Assembly: GCF_011516835.1 (NCBI RefSeq)
Contig: NZ_WOTB01000018.1
Coordinates: 1 to 64,000 of the forward strand
Reading direction: 5' to 3'
Source: Acetobacter musti
GTDB taxonomy: Bacteria; Pseudomonadota; Alphaproteobacteria; Acetobacterales; Acetobacteraceae
Length of the DNA: 64,000 bases
Shown here: piece after piece, positions 7,668 to 16,506 of the stretch
Numbering within the stretch: the first letter of the stretch is position 1
How the letters are laid out: each line of letters opens with the position of its first letter
The notes under the pieces: model-generated
Seen by the model: only the letters and a program-made list of their open reading frames with translations
Told to the model about the DNA's origin: nothing
The model's database searches: none
Program-made: the position numbers and the translations under genes

Positions 7668-8801
7668 ATGTCCATAGAGGACAGAAACCGTTATTTCGAC
7701 GAACTGTTTTCCACGCCCGGTCTTTTATGGCTGGGCCAGAACACGAATCACATTCCTCCGCACCCGTCGGTCGTGGCGGCTATGAAAGCCTCGATCGACG
7801 CGGGAGAGTTTTCCGCTTATGCGCCGCCACTTGGATTTGAGGCTCTCCGGGCAGCTATTGTCGAAGATCTCGGTGTGCCTGGCGTATCGGCGCTGGTGAC
7901 AGAGGGGGGCGTTTCAGCCCTGGCGATGGTCTGCAGAGCGCACTGCCGACCGGGCACCAATATGGTAACCACTGATCCGACCTGGAAATGGCCCTGCCTG
8001 TTTGCACAGCAGGCCGGCGCCGAGGTTCGCCAGATTCCGATTTATGACCCGGCCTGTCATTATAAACTGACGGCGGATCAGCTGGCCGGAACGGTCGATC
8101 AGAATACAGCCATGATTTACCTCGTGGACCCGAACAATCCTCTGGGTGTTACGTATACACGTGACGAGATCGCCGCCTTTATCACGATTGCCGAATCTGT
8201 CGGGGCCGTGTTCGTGCATGACTGCACTTATCGTGATTTTGCCATGTCACATACACCCGCTCTGACCGTTTCTGTGAAAAATGTCATCGTCACAAGCAGT
8301 TTCTCGAAATGGCTTGGACTTGCGGGATTACGTGTCGGCGCTCTTGTTGCTGAGCCACAACTGATGGCCGAATGCGCGACCTGTGCGCCCGGTGTTCTTG
8401 GAACGAGTGTCATCGCCCAGCGTGCGGCGCAGGCCGGACTGGCGGTCAAGCCGGACTGGATGAAAACCGTGCTGACGATCTGCCGCACCAACCAGGAGCA
8501 TATCAGAACAGCCGTTGAACAGATTCCGGGCATGCATCTCCCGGTTTATCCCTCACACGGCAACTTTCTTGTAATCGAGACCATTGATGCCGGCGTCTCT
8601 CCGGAAGCTCTGGTGGAGTGCTACCGGCAGAAAGGCATTATGATCCGCCAGGGCACCTATCACAGCGCAGCGTTCGGGCACCGTTTTATCAAGGTCAGCA
8701 TCTCCGTGCCTGAAGACCAGGTCATCCGTTTCTGCGATCTGCTTCCGGAAATGGTATGTCTCGCCAGAGAGATGGGGCCTGTATCGGCCGCGCAGTTCTG
8801 A
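7668..8801 (+). CDS. PLP-dependent aminotransferase, class I/II
   Basis: This 377-aa fold-type I enzyme has the expected layout. Substrate and cofactor residues include DPNNPLG (154-160) and D185 in VFVHDCTYRDF, which would contact the PLP ring nitrogen. The Schiff-base lysine is K214 in SSFSKWLGLAGLRVG. It resembles histidinol-phosphate or aspartate-type aminotransferases, but specificity cannot be read. The ribosome site GGAGGA is well placed before the ATG. It sits between an SDR and an amidase in one transcription unit, consistent with handling an amino/keto intermediate of an N-containing compound. Confidence 0.88.
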   Translation: MSIEDRNRYFDELFSTPGLLWLGQNTNHIPPHPSVVAAMKASIDAGEFSAYAPPLGFEALRAAIVEDLGVPGVSALVTEGGVSALAMVCRAHCRPGTNMVTTDPTWKWPCLFAQQAGAEVRQIPIYDPACHYKLTADQLAGTVDQNTAMIYLVDPNNPLGVTYTRDEIAAFITIAESVGAVFVHDCTYRDFAMSHTPALTVSVKNVIVTSSFSKWLGLAGLRVGALVAEPQLMAECATCAPGVLGTSVIAQRAAQAGLAVKPDWMKTVLTICRTNQEHIRTAVEQIPGMHLPVYPSHGNFLVIETIDAGVSPEALVECYRQKGIMIRQGTYHSAAFGHRFIKVSISVPEDQVIRFCDLLPEMVCLAREMGPVSAAQF

Positions 8802-8826
8802 TCTTTTCTGATCACAGGAATTAACA

Positions 8827-10275
8827 GTGCCTTCGGACAATCTTTCCCCTGATACAACCGGCCTGAGGAACGCCCTGGCGGCAGGAGAGCTTTCTGTATC
8901 TGAGGTCATTGAGGCGGCACTGGCGCGGGCCGGAATTCAGGACCACAGCAATATTCTTGTTTCGGTTGATGCTGATTCAGCGCGACGGTCCGCCGCTCAT
9001 GCGGACAACATAATACGCAGCCAGAAGAATAGTCTTCCTTTGCTGGGCGTCCCGTTTGTCGTCAAGGACAATATAGACTGCCTCGGCTGGAGCACAACCT
9101 GCTGCACCGACAGTATGCGTGGGTTCATGCCGACACGCACCGCCCCTGTTGTCCGGAAGCTTCTGGAAGCAGGTGCGATCCTGATCGGCAAGGCCGGTCT
9201 GCATGAGCTTGCTTCGGGGGTAACGTCTGTTTATCCGGACGCGCACGCCCGGAGTATTGTTAATCCCTGTGCCCCTTCCCTGATGGCGGGAGGCTCGTCA
9301 TCGGGGACTGCTGCTGCGATCGCCGGCGGCATCGTTCCCTTTGGTCTGGGGACGGACACAGGTGGTTCATTGCGAATCCCTGCTGCCTGCTGCGGCGTCT
9401 ATGGATTCAGGCCGAGCTGCCATGTTCCGTCAGGTTCGATCCGCTACAGCAGAGAGGGACTGTTTCCGGTCAGCCCCCGTCATGACACGCCGGGGCCAAT
9501 GGCGCGGTCGGTCCGGGATCTGGTGCTGCTGGATCGTATTCTTGCCGGTCTGCCGGCTGAACCGCTGAAACCGGAGACCGGCTCTTTACGGATCGGACTG
9601 CCCGAACCGTTCTGGCGGGGTGTCGAACCGGAGATTGCCTGCGTCATTGAAAAGCTCATCACAGCACTGGAAGCACGGGGACACCGGTTCGTCCCTGTGC
9701 GTTTGCCGGAACTTTTCGCACTGAACAGGCGCGTGTCACCGGTGATCAATATTTATGATCCCGTATGGGCCATCAGGACGTATTTTGCGGAAAATGGCTG
9801 TGATGCTCCCTCGCTGGAGAAGCTTTACGATGAGATTGCCGATCCCTGCGCCAGAGCTCTTTTTGCCGATACGCTCATAAGCCATGCAGATGACCGTTAC
9901 CGGGCGGCCCTGCAGGTCCATAGCCCGGCGATGACGCAGCTTTTTGCGGAGGAAATGGACGACGTGTGTGCGGACATCCTGCTCTATCCGACGATTGCGC
10001 TGAAACCCTGGGCTGTAAATGAATATATGCCGGATGAAACAGAGCTTGCCGGCGAGAAGCTGCGCCTGTTTGAGGCGTATATTCGCAACACTACACCGGT
10101 TAGTTCCGCAGGAATGCCGGCCGTGACGCTGCCACTCAGAACCGAAGACAATGTGCCGGTCGGTGTGGAACTCTGCGCCCGGATCGGTGATGACGCCCGG
10201 CTGCTTCAGATCGCACTGACTGTCGAGGCGGCGCTTCATCAGGGTTCCGCGAGCGGGCAGACCGAAAAAGACTGA
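8827..10275 (+). CDS. amidase-signature family hydrolase
   Basis: This 482-aa enzyme of the amidase-signature family has the Ser-cisSer-Lys triad visible. K80 is in VVKDNIDCLG, the cis serine lies in GGSSSGTAAAIAGG (157-158), and the nucleophile S181 is in GTDTGGSLRIPAA. Family members hydrolyse amides such as indoleacetamide or glutamine in GatA-like proteins; no GatB/C partners are present, so it is not an aminoacyl-tRNA amidotransferase. Translation starts at a GTG at 8827 preceded by AGGAA. It is the last gene of the rightward arm and is followed by a strong hairpin. Confidence 0.88.
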   Translation: MPSDNLSPDTTGLRNALAAGELSVSEVIEAALARAGIQDHSNILVSVDADSARRSAAHADNIIRSQKNSLPLLGVPFVVKDNIDCLGWSTTCCTDSMRGFMPTRTAPVVRKLLEAGAILIGKAGLHELASGVTSVYPDAHARSIVNPCAPSLMAGGSSSGTAAAIAGGIVPFGLGTDTGGSLRIPAACCGVYGFRPSCHVPSGSIRYSREGLFPVSPRHDTPGPMARSVRDLVLLDRILAGLPAEPLKPETGSLRIGLPEPFWRGVEPEIACVIEKLITALEARGHRFVPVRLPELFALNRRVSPVINIYDPVWAIRTYFAENGCDAPSLEKLYDEIADPCARALFADTLISHADDRYRAALQVHSPAMTQLFAEEMDDVCADILLYPTIALKPWAVNEYMPDETELAGEKLRLFEAYIRNTTPVSSAGMPAVTLPLRTEDNVPVGVELCARIGDDARLLQIALTVEAALHQGSASGQTEKD

Positions 10276-10340
10276 ACGACTGCTTCAAGAAGACTTATAG
10301 TGAAATATTATGATAAATTATAAAGAAATTTTATATTGGT

Positions 10341-10532
10341 CTTTTTCAGAAAGCTTCAGAAGACACCGCCTTTTTGAAAAAAGGCGGTGTCCAAAAACTT
10401 TTATTGTTTTTATTAGAGATTTATCGCTCAGTGGTTTTTGAGGCTGGCAGATGAGCAGGACGCACAAAACATAACATCATCAGTTTATTATGAACGATTT
10501 TATCCCTTTGAAGCTTTTGAAACCGTTTCTAA
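10341..10532 (+). repeat. dispersed palindromic repeat, family B copy 1
   Basis: The hairpin and the following AT-rich stretch match 57373-57571 in order: the AAACTTTT tract, ATAACATCATCAGT, TATGA, and TTTGAAGCTTTTGAAACCG ending in TTTCTAAG. Similarity is patchy between these blocks. Both copies lie downstream of a plus-strand gene. Confidence 0.65.
10362..10391 (+). terminator. long stem-loop after the amidase gene
   Basis: GACACCGCCTTTTT pairs with AAAAAAGGCGGTGTC with almost no loop, giving a stem of about 14 bp. A tract CAAAAACTTTTATTG follows. The symmetry means it could act on both strands. It belongs to a repeat family also seen at 57.4 kb. Confidence 0.75.
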
Positions 10533-10931
10533 GCGATATCACCGGGGCTGTGGCAGGATAAACAATATCCATTGTGCGGGTGAATGGGAGATCATACCAT
10601 CCGGCACCCGGCTGAAATACGTAAAACGACCAGATCATCTTCCTGACGATTACACTTTCTTTCAACAGTTGTGATGTTCGTGTCTATCTTCTTCAGTGTC
10701 CAGGTCAGTGAGTTTTAGCATAGCTTATTTCCGCCTCCGGTGTGTCAGTAATCTGGTCTTTGACAGATGCGTATCCCTGATCTGCCTGCCATATGATTCT
10801 CAAATAACCAGCGCACACTGACTGCGCCCGCGCAGAAGTCGATCGCTGACGCATTCTGTTGCTGATTACTCCGCGCGGGATATTGACGACAGCGTATGTC
10901 TCAGATGGTCAGTGCCCCTTATTGTGTATTA

Positions 10932-12350
10932 TCATCCGTATTGTGTAACGATCATCCAGCCGGGGCCGCCATCGCCGCCATTCTGATAGGGCTGGCCCGG
11001 AGCAACACACGCCCCTGAGCCACCGGCTCCTGACGAACCGCCTTTTCCCGTCAGTCCGGAGCCGGACTCCCAGCCCCCGGCAAAACCAAGAGCACTGCCG
11101 CCCTTACCTCCGAAACCGAAAAAATAATTCGATGACATTCCTGTCGCGTGACCGCTGCTGCCACCTTCACCGTCCGAAATAATCGTTACGCCGACGCCTG
11201 CCTGGGTGACGATCTGCGCCGATCCGCCGTTCCCCGCGCCGGCGATGATTGCCGGACCACCAGCGAGAATCGATATTCCGCCTATTCCTCCACCCAGTGT
11301 CAGAAAGCTGCCAATGGATGAATTGCCACCGTTATTTCCGCTCATGGCACCGGAGGCGGCCTGACCACCCCGGCCACCACAGCCAAGCACAACCGGCAGA
11401 GATGTCCCGACTGTGGCCGGATAAACGATGATGCGCGCGTAAGCACCTGCGCCGCCACCGCCGCCGATGCCTGCAACAGTGGACCCTGCCGTTGCCGCCC
11501 CGCCGCCGCCGCCGCCGCCCGCGCAAAGCTCGATGACAGCGATCTTGCAGCGAGAGTCAAAGGTGATCGAGGTGCTTTTGCTGCCGCCGGTCGTCGCGGC
11601 CGGCCCTGAGTCACTGTACTGAGAGAGGAGGTTTCCCGCGGACCATCCGGTCACAAAAGCGGTTGTTGCAAGCCGCGTACTGCTGTCGGTGGACGGGGGC
11701 GTCGGAGCCTGCGGCGTTCCGGTAAAAACCGGTGATGCCAATGGTGCGAGAGCCGGAATCGGGGGATAGAAAAGGCTCTGGTTATTCAGAGAAATCATAG
11801 CCTGAGTGATCGCCGTCGCGCCGGCCGGAACGGTGATGCACCATAAGGGTACCGCACCGGAAGCAGGCGCGGTCGCTGAAATGGCCAGCGTAGCAACGGC
11901 GGCACGCAGTGTCGGCTGACTTGCTCCGTCATTCGACACACCCGACAATGTTCTGGTTGCATCCGTGGCGTCTGCGTAGCGGAGCAAGGCAGCACCGGTA
12001 TCGCTGAGCGACAACGTGGCGGAAATATAAAGAACTCTGGCAGATGCCGAGGTCGCTATTGTGAAGGATGTAGCGGCGGCGGCATACTGGCGCATGACGG
12101 GAGCGGTGCTGGTTCCAAGCGTACCATAGGCGGTTGGATCAGTCTGAGCGGCGGCAACGATCTGGCCTGCGGCAACGCTCACCACCATGTCCTGGCCGGT
12201 ACAGGTGGCTGCCAGTCCGCTCGCATATGGTCCTGTTGAGCCCATTGTCAGACTGAGAGTGTTGCCGATGGCCAGTTCCGTATTACGCTGTGCAATCAGC
12301 GTGTCCGTATCCGCAACGACTTGTCCTGGGTAGACGATAACCCGATCCAT
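10932..12350 (-). CDS. phage tail-fibre-like protein with Gly-rich C-terminus
   Basis: This 472-aa protein begins MDRVIVYPGQVVADTDTL and is rich in Ala, Ser and Thr for its first half. A segment with SPVFTGTPQAPTPPSTDSS followed by TRLATTAFV is typical of phage tail-fibre neck regions. The last 200 residues are dominated by glycine (GGGGGGGA, GGRGGQA and similar), as in Gly-rich fibre tips. No signal peptide is present. It follows the HTH gene by nine bases, and no other capsid, tail or integrase genes are nearby, so this is an isolated remnant or a captured fibre gene. The ATTA-F/W motif also appears in the secreted protein at 32.8-34.6 kb. Confidence 0.7.
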   Translation of the reverse strand: MDRVIVYPGQVVADTDTLIAQRNTELAIGNTLSLTMGSTGPYASGLAATCTGQDMVVSVAAGQIVAAAQTDPTAYGTLGTSTAPVMRQYAAAATSFTIATSASARVLYISATLSLSDTGAALLRYADATDATRTLSGVSNDGASQPTLRAAVATLAISATAPASGAVPLWCITVPAGATAITQAMISLNNQSLFYPPIPALAPLASPVFTGTPQAPTPPSTDSSTRLATTAFVTGWSAGNLLSQYSDSGPAATTGGSKSTSITFDSRCKIAVIELCAGGGGGGGAATAGSTVAGIGGGGGAGAYARIIVYPATVGTSLPVVLGCGGRGGQAASGAMSGNNGGNSSIGSFLTLGGGIGGISILAGGPAIIAGAGNGGSAQIVTQAGVGVTIISDGEGGSSGHATGMSSNYFFGFGGKGGSALGFAGGWESGSGLTGKGGSSGAGGSGACVAPGQPYQNGGDGGPGWMIVTQYG

Positions 12351-12359
12351 ATCTGCCTC

Positions 12360-12569
12360 TTATGCCACGTTGCCTGGTTCATATGCAGGCAGAGACGAAA
12401 AGTATTTATCAATCGACGAAGCGGTAATTAATGTCTTTCCGCCAAGCTTTACGGCTGATATCTGTCCCTCAGACAGAAGCTTATAGCAATACGTTCGGCC
12501 AATACCGTAATTGTCACATACTGCTTTTACCGTCATATATCTGGCTGTACTCTTGTTTTTCGCTGCCAT
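12360..12569 (-). CDS. AlpA/excisionase-like helix-turn-helix protein
   Basis: This 69-aa basic protein contains a winged-helix of the MerR/AlpA excisionase type. VKAVCDNYGIGRTYCYKLLS forms the helix-turn-helix and AVKLGGKTLITASSIDKYF the wing and following helix. Such proteins control excision or early promoters of prophages and islands. It sits directly upstream of the tail-fibre-like gene on the same strand, supporting a mobile-element origin for the pair. No integrase is in the window. Confidence 0.75.
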   Translation of the reverse strand: MAAKNKSTARYMTVKAVCDNYGIGRTYCYKLLSEGQISAVKLGGKTLITASSIDKYFSSLPAYEPGNVA

Positions 12570-13426
12570 CAGTCAGTCCCCGGCTGGAACACCGTCACAC
12601 ATGACGGATCGAATGTGATTAAATATGTCCCCTTCCGGTATGTGCAGAAAAATTCCGCACGGATACATGAGACCGGATACGTGCCCGGAACCAGGAGTGG
12701 CAGCGGCGCATATAAGACACCGCAGGACAGTTCTCCTGGTCCCGTTTTTCGTTCAGGCCTGATGAGTTCTGATAACTGGCTGTTTATTATTCACGGACCC
12801 GACATAGACTGATGCCACGCGGGCATTCAGTTTCCTGAAAACCGGCCGGAATGTTCAGTATCGGGTCTTCAGCCTTACTATCCGCGCGCCCGACGGGCGA
12901 GATGCAAAAGAAGGGTGTTTGTATACCCGGCAAATAAAGGTGCGGTGGCTTTTCGGGGCTTTGCCCCGAACCCCACAAAGGGACGCGGTCCCTTTGATCC
13001 CGGTTTGTTAAGTGCGCAGCACATCTGCGCGTGACGACTTCTTCCGGGTGCAGGGCATAGCCCAGATCTGCACAATACATAAATGTCAAAAGCAGAGAAT
13101 GCGACATCGTTCCGATATGGACAGGCCATAACAATCTTCTGGCAGGCAAGGCGATCCGCGCCGCCTATTCTGACAACGCTTGCGGTAACAACGGGATTAC
13201 ACAGACGGATGGCCGATATGCTTGCCCGAAGCCGTTACTTTCCGGAGCACGATCATGAAGTCCCTGTTTCACCGTGATATGACCCGCTGCAGATACAGCA
13301 CCCGCATCGGATAAAATCCTGGCAGAATCAGACAATTTCGCAGCTGCGTCACACGATATGACCGCCGGCTGATCTCCCCCGCAGAATGCAGCCATTTCGG
13401 AATGATCGCCCTTTTGAAAAATCAGA
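12570..13426. other. 857-bp intergenic region with repeat family A copy
   Basis: No gene is supported. The stretch contains repeat family A copy 1 (12917-13011) in reverse orientation. The remaining sequence has only short frames that are shadows or read through the repeat. It separates the phage-like pair from the guanine deaminase gene. Confidence 0.55.
12917..13011 (-). repeat. dispersed palindromic repeat, family A copy 1
   Basis: The core reads, on the minus strand, GGGATCAAAGGGACCG then CGTCCCTTTGTGGGGTTCGG and GGCAAAGCCCCG. It forms two nested hairpins (AAAGGGAC/GTCCCTTT and GGGGC/GCCCC). A flank with TATTTGCCGGGTATACAAAC follows. Close copies are at 29704-29799 and 51879-51940. Confidence 0.8.
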
Positions 13427-14779
13427 TTACGGCTGTTTACCTCTGCCATGAACATCCACGATTTTACCGTCTACCCACACGCGGGTGACAGAATGCAGAC
13501 CTGCATGACAAACGATTTTCTGGACAGCATTCGCTGCGCAATCCGGCCCTTCCGGAAATGACATGCCGATATCCATCCGCAGTTCGAGAGCATCCAGTTT
13601 CATACCGGGACGCAGCAGGCCAGTCGGAACACCGAGAGCTTCCGCACCTCCGCGCGTTGCCAGCCAGAACGCTTCGGCGAAGTCTATCTCAAGCCCCGGA
13701 GAACCACGTTTTCCGGGGGCGGTGTCCGGATTGACGCCGCTTGTCAGCATCCGGGCCGCGATGACGGCCTGACGGGCATTTTCGAAGATCGATGGTGAAT
13801 AACCGCCGGAGATATCCGTACCCAGGCCGCACGCCGTCCCCTCATCGATAAGGTGACGCACGGGAAGCACCGCACCGGCGAAAAATGCATTCGAAATCGG
13901 ACAATGCGCAATGGCAGACTGGCGCTTTCGAATCCGCTCCCGGTCGTCGGCATTCGTAAAGCCGGCATGGGCCAGCACCGTATGCTGACGCAGCAGTCCG
14001 AATGTGTCGAGCGCCTCGACATCAGTGCATCCGAAACGGGTTCTGACGCATTCATGCTCCCAGTCACTCTCAGACGCATGGGTCTGAACACGCACCCCTG
14101 TCTCACGCGCGAGTTCACCCAGTCCCCGCAGCAGCGCATCGGAACAGGCCGGAATGAAGCGTGGCGTAATGACGGGCTGCACGAGACCGGTTTCATTTCC
14201 GGGCAATTTTCTCACGGCCTCGATAAATCGCCGTGTCGCGTCAATGGCTGCTTCGGGACTGGCATGCCGGTATGTTTCCGGACACAGCGCGGCATTGTCC
14301 ATGGCGACAAGACCGACGAAACCGCGCTGGCCATATTTCAGGCAGGATCGTGCCAGTGCGAGGCTTGCATCTTCGTGAATGGTCGTGAAATAGAGCGCTG
14401 TCGTGGTGCCCTGAGCCAGCAGCGCCGGAACCAGGTCATCGTAAACTGCTTCAGCAAAAGCAATGTCTTCGTAACGTGCTTCCAGAGGAAACGTATATTC
14501 TCCAAGCCATCGCTCCAGCGGGAGATCGAGCGCGGTTCCGATCTGGGGCCATTGCGGCGCGTGAATATGGAGATCGACAAGACCGGGAATCAGGAGCGAT
14601 CGTGCATCGAGTTTTCTGACATCGGGAGAGCGAAGAAGCATGTCGAACTGCGGCGTGCCCCTGCCGGCCCGTTCAATGATGGTCCCGCTCTGATCGATCA
14701 GCAGAGCGGCCTCTTCCAGATCCGTTTTACCCGGAGCCGGGGCATCCAGCATTCTGCCAGCAATAACTGCCCGGCTCAT
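13427..14779 (-). CDS. guaD: guanine deaminase
   Basis: This 450-aa amidohydrolase deaminates guanine to xanthine. The metal site is complete: HIH in PGLVDLHIHAPQW, His in VQTHASESDWEHE, His in VLAHAGF and Asp in GLGTDISGGYSPS. The family-specific EYTFPLEARYED and SNAFFAGAV segments are present. The ATG at 14779 follows CAGGAGAAATG, a good ribosome site. It is a cytosolic enzyme. Together with the NCS1 permease 8 kb away it suggests purine-base use, but the two are not in one operon. It is confidently recognised by length and motifs. Confidence 0.92.
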   Translation of the reverse strand: MSRAVIAGRMLDAPAPGKTDLEEAALLIDQSGTIIERAGRGTPQFDMLLRSPDVRKLDARSLLIPGLVDLHIHAPQWPQIGTALDLPLERWLGEYTFPLEARYEDIAFAEAVYDDLVPALLAQGTTTALYFTTIHEDASLALARSCLKYGQRGFVGLVAMDNAALCPETYRHASPEAAIDATRRFIEAVRKLPGNETGLVQPVITPRFIPACSDALLRGLGELARETGVRVQTHASESDWEHECVRTRFGCTDVEALDTFGLLRQHTVLAHAGFTNADDRERIRKRQSAIAHCPISNAFFAGAVLPVRHLIDEGTACGLGTDISGGYSPSIFENARQAVIAARMLTSGVNPDTAPGKRGSPGLEIDFAEAFWLATRGGAEALGVPTGLLRPGMKLDALELRMDIGMSFPEGPDCAANAVQKIVCHAGLHSVTRVWVDGKIVDVHGRGKQP

Positions 14780-14994
14780 TTCATTTCTCCTGAACAGACC
14801 GAGATTACAGCATAGGTCACATCATTCTCCGGCGATTATATGGATGCAAAGCCGGATCAGGAGATCGGTCTCATTCTTTCCGATTTCTGCATTTTCCATG
14901 AATCCTGTTTCACTTCCACCGTCATTTCCAGCTGTCTTTCCGAATGGCAATCCGGCTTCTGTGCGCCAACGGTGTCGTCTATGACCCGGAGCGC

Positions 14995-16437
14995 TCAGGA
15001 TGATTTGCCATAACCAATGATCGCCTTGATCTCGAGGAAATCGGCGAGGCCGAAATCGCTGCATTCCCGGCCATTTCCGGATTGTCCATACCCGCCGAAC
15101 GGCGCTGCGACGGTCCATGCGGCGCCGTTGATGTTGACGTTTCCGGCGCGCAGTTTCCGGGCTATGGCACGGGCGTGTTCGAGGCTTCCGGACTGCACAT
15201 AGGCCGCAAGGCCGTAAGGCGTGTCGTTTGCAAGCGTAACGGCGCGGGCTTCATCGTCGTAGGCGAGGATCGACAGCACCGGTCCGAAAATCTCCTCACG
15301 GGCAATGGTCATATCGGAGGTGACGTTTCCGAAAACGGTAGGCTTTACATAATATCCGGTCGTCAGCCCGTCTGGTTTTCCGGGACCGCCTGCGGCGAGC
15401 GTCGCGCCTTCAGCGATGCCTTTTTCGATCAGTTCCTGGATACGGCCATATTGTGTGGCGCTCACAACCGGACCGAGCTGTGTTGCCTCGTCTTCTGGTG
15501 GGCCGAGCCTGAAGACGTTTGCCGTCGCTGCGGCAATCGTCATTGCCTCAGCCATCCGGGCACGGGGGACGAGCATCCGGGTCGGGGCATCGCAGGACTG
15601 ACCGGAATTGCTGAAGCAGCCTTTCACACCACGAGTGACAGCATCGGAGAAATCAGCATCGGCCAGGATAATGTTGGGTGATTTTCCGCCAAGTTCCTGA
15701 AGAACCCGCTTGATACTGTCCGCCGCCAGGCGTGCGACGGCGGCTCCGGCACGGGTCGAGCCTGTGATGGACACGACATCGACATCAGGGTGCCGTGCGA
15801 TGGCTTCGCCAACTTCGGGGCCGTCGCCATTCACCATGTTGTAAACTCCGGGCGGCAGGCCGGCTTCATCCATGATCTCGCTGAAGATGAGCGCGCTGAG
15901 AGGCGCCACTTCGCTGGGTTTAAGCACCATGGTACAGCCGGCGGCGAGGGCTGGTGCCACCTTGCAGACAATCTGGTTCATCGGCCAGTTCCAGGGCGTG
16001 ATCAGCCCTGCAACGCCGGCAGCCTCGCGGGTGATGAGGATATCTCCTCTGGATTCCTCAAACGGGAAACGTTTCAGGGCTGCGATCATTTCCTCAAAAT
16101 GCGCCAGGCCGGCCCAGGTCTGACTGTCGCGCGCACGGACGATGGGCGATCCCATTTCACGGGAGATGGCCTGCGCCATGTCTTCCGACCGGCGACGATA
16201 AATGGTGAGGATTTTTTCCAGCACAGCCAGCCGCTGCTCACGCGACGTTGCTGACCAGACGGGAAAAGCCCCGCGCGCGGCGGCCACGGCGCGATCCATA
16301 TCCCGCGCGGTTCCCATGGCGATTGTGGCGCATGGTTTTTCAGTAGCCGGATCGATGACGTCCAGAGTCCGCGAGCCGAGAGGCGCTGTCCAGCCGCCAT
16401 TGATATAGAACTGCAATGCATGTGACATGAGAGGCAT
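14995..16437 (-). CDS. NAD(P)-dependent aldehyde dehydrogenase
   Basis: This ALDH-superfamily enzyme of about 480 aa has the usual layout. LITPWNWPMNQIVCKVAPAL lines the cofactor site, the general-base Glu is in LQELGGKSPN, the catalytic Cys in SNSGQSCDAPTR, and EEIFGPVLS follows. No signal peptide, so it is cytosolic. The ATG at 16437 has GGAGCGG upstream; one at 16428 and an upstream frame to 16461 also exist. It lies just beyond the amine-oxidation operon and is divergent from the MauD-like gene. A role in oxidising amine-derived aldehydes such as aminobutyraldehyde is inference from position. Confidence 0.88.
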   Translation of the reverse strand: MPLMSHALQFYINGGWTAPLGSRTLDVIDPATEKPCATIAMGTARDMDRAVAAARGAFPVWSATSREQRLAVLEKILTIYRRRSEDMAQAISREMGSPIVRARDSQTWAGLAHFEEMIAALKRFPFEESRGDILITREAAGVAGLITPWNWPMNQIVCKVAPALAAGCTMVLKPSEVAPLSALIFSEIMDEAGLPPGVYNMVNGDGPEVGEAIARHPDVDVVSITGSTRAGAAVARLAADSIKRVLQELGGKSPNIILADADFSDAVTRGVKGCFSNSGQSCDAPTRMLVPRARMAEAMTIAAATANVFRLGPPEDEATQLGPVVSATQYGRIQELIEKGIAEGATLAAGGPGKPDGLTTGYYVKPTVFGNVTSDMTIAREEIFGPVLSILAYDDEARAVTLANDTPYGLAAYVQSGSLEHARAIARKLRAGNVNINGAAWTVAAPFGGYGQSGNGRECSDFGLADFLEIKAIIGYGKSS

Positions 16438-16506
16438 TTTTCCGCTCCGCTGATACGCCATCGACCGATGCTGTCTGGTTTGTGATAATCAGGCAAAACA
16501 GATGAG

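Larger units (their letters stand above)
10276..10931. other. intergenic region with terminator and palindromic repeat copy
   Basis: These 656 bp carry a long terminator-like hairpin, then an AT-rich stretch shared with a second locus near 57.4 kb. Beyond about 10530 I see no feature. A 78-codon plus-strand frame at 10438-10674 lies partly inside the repeat and is not accepted as a gene. Confidence 0.6.

Noticed and set aside
8827..10275. Amidase considered as GatA
   Set aside because: It lies in a catabolic operon with no gatB or gatC, and the sequence around the triad is general to the amidase-signature family.
10438..10674. 78-codon frame in the gap after the amidase
   Set aside because: It begins inside repeat family B, and no family likeness was seen.
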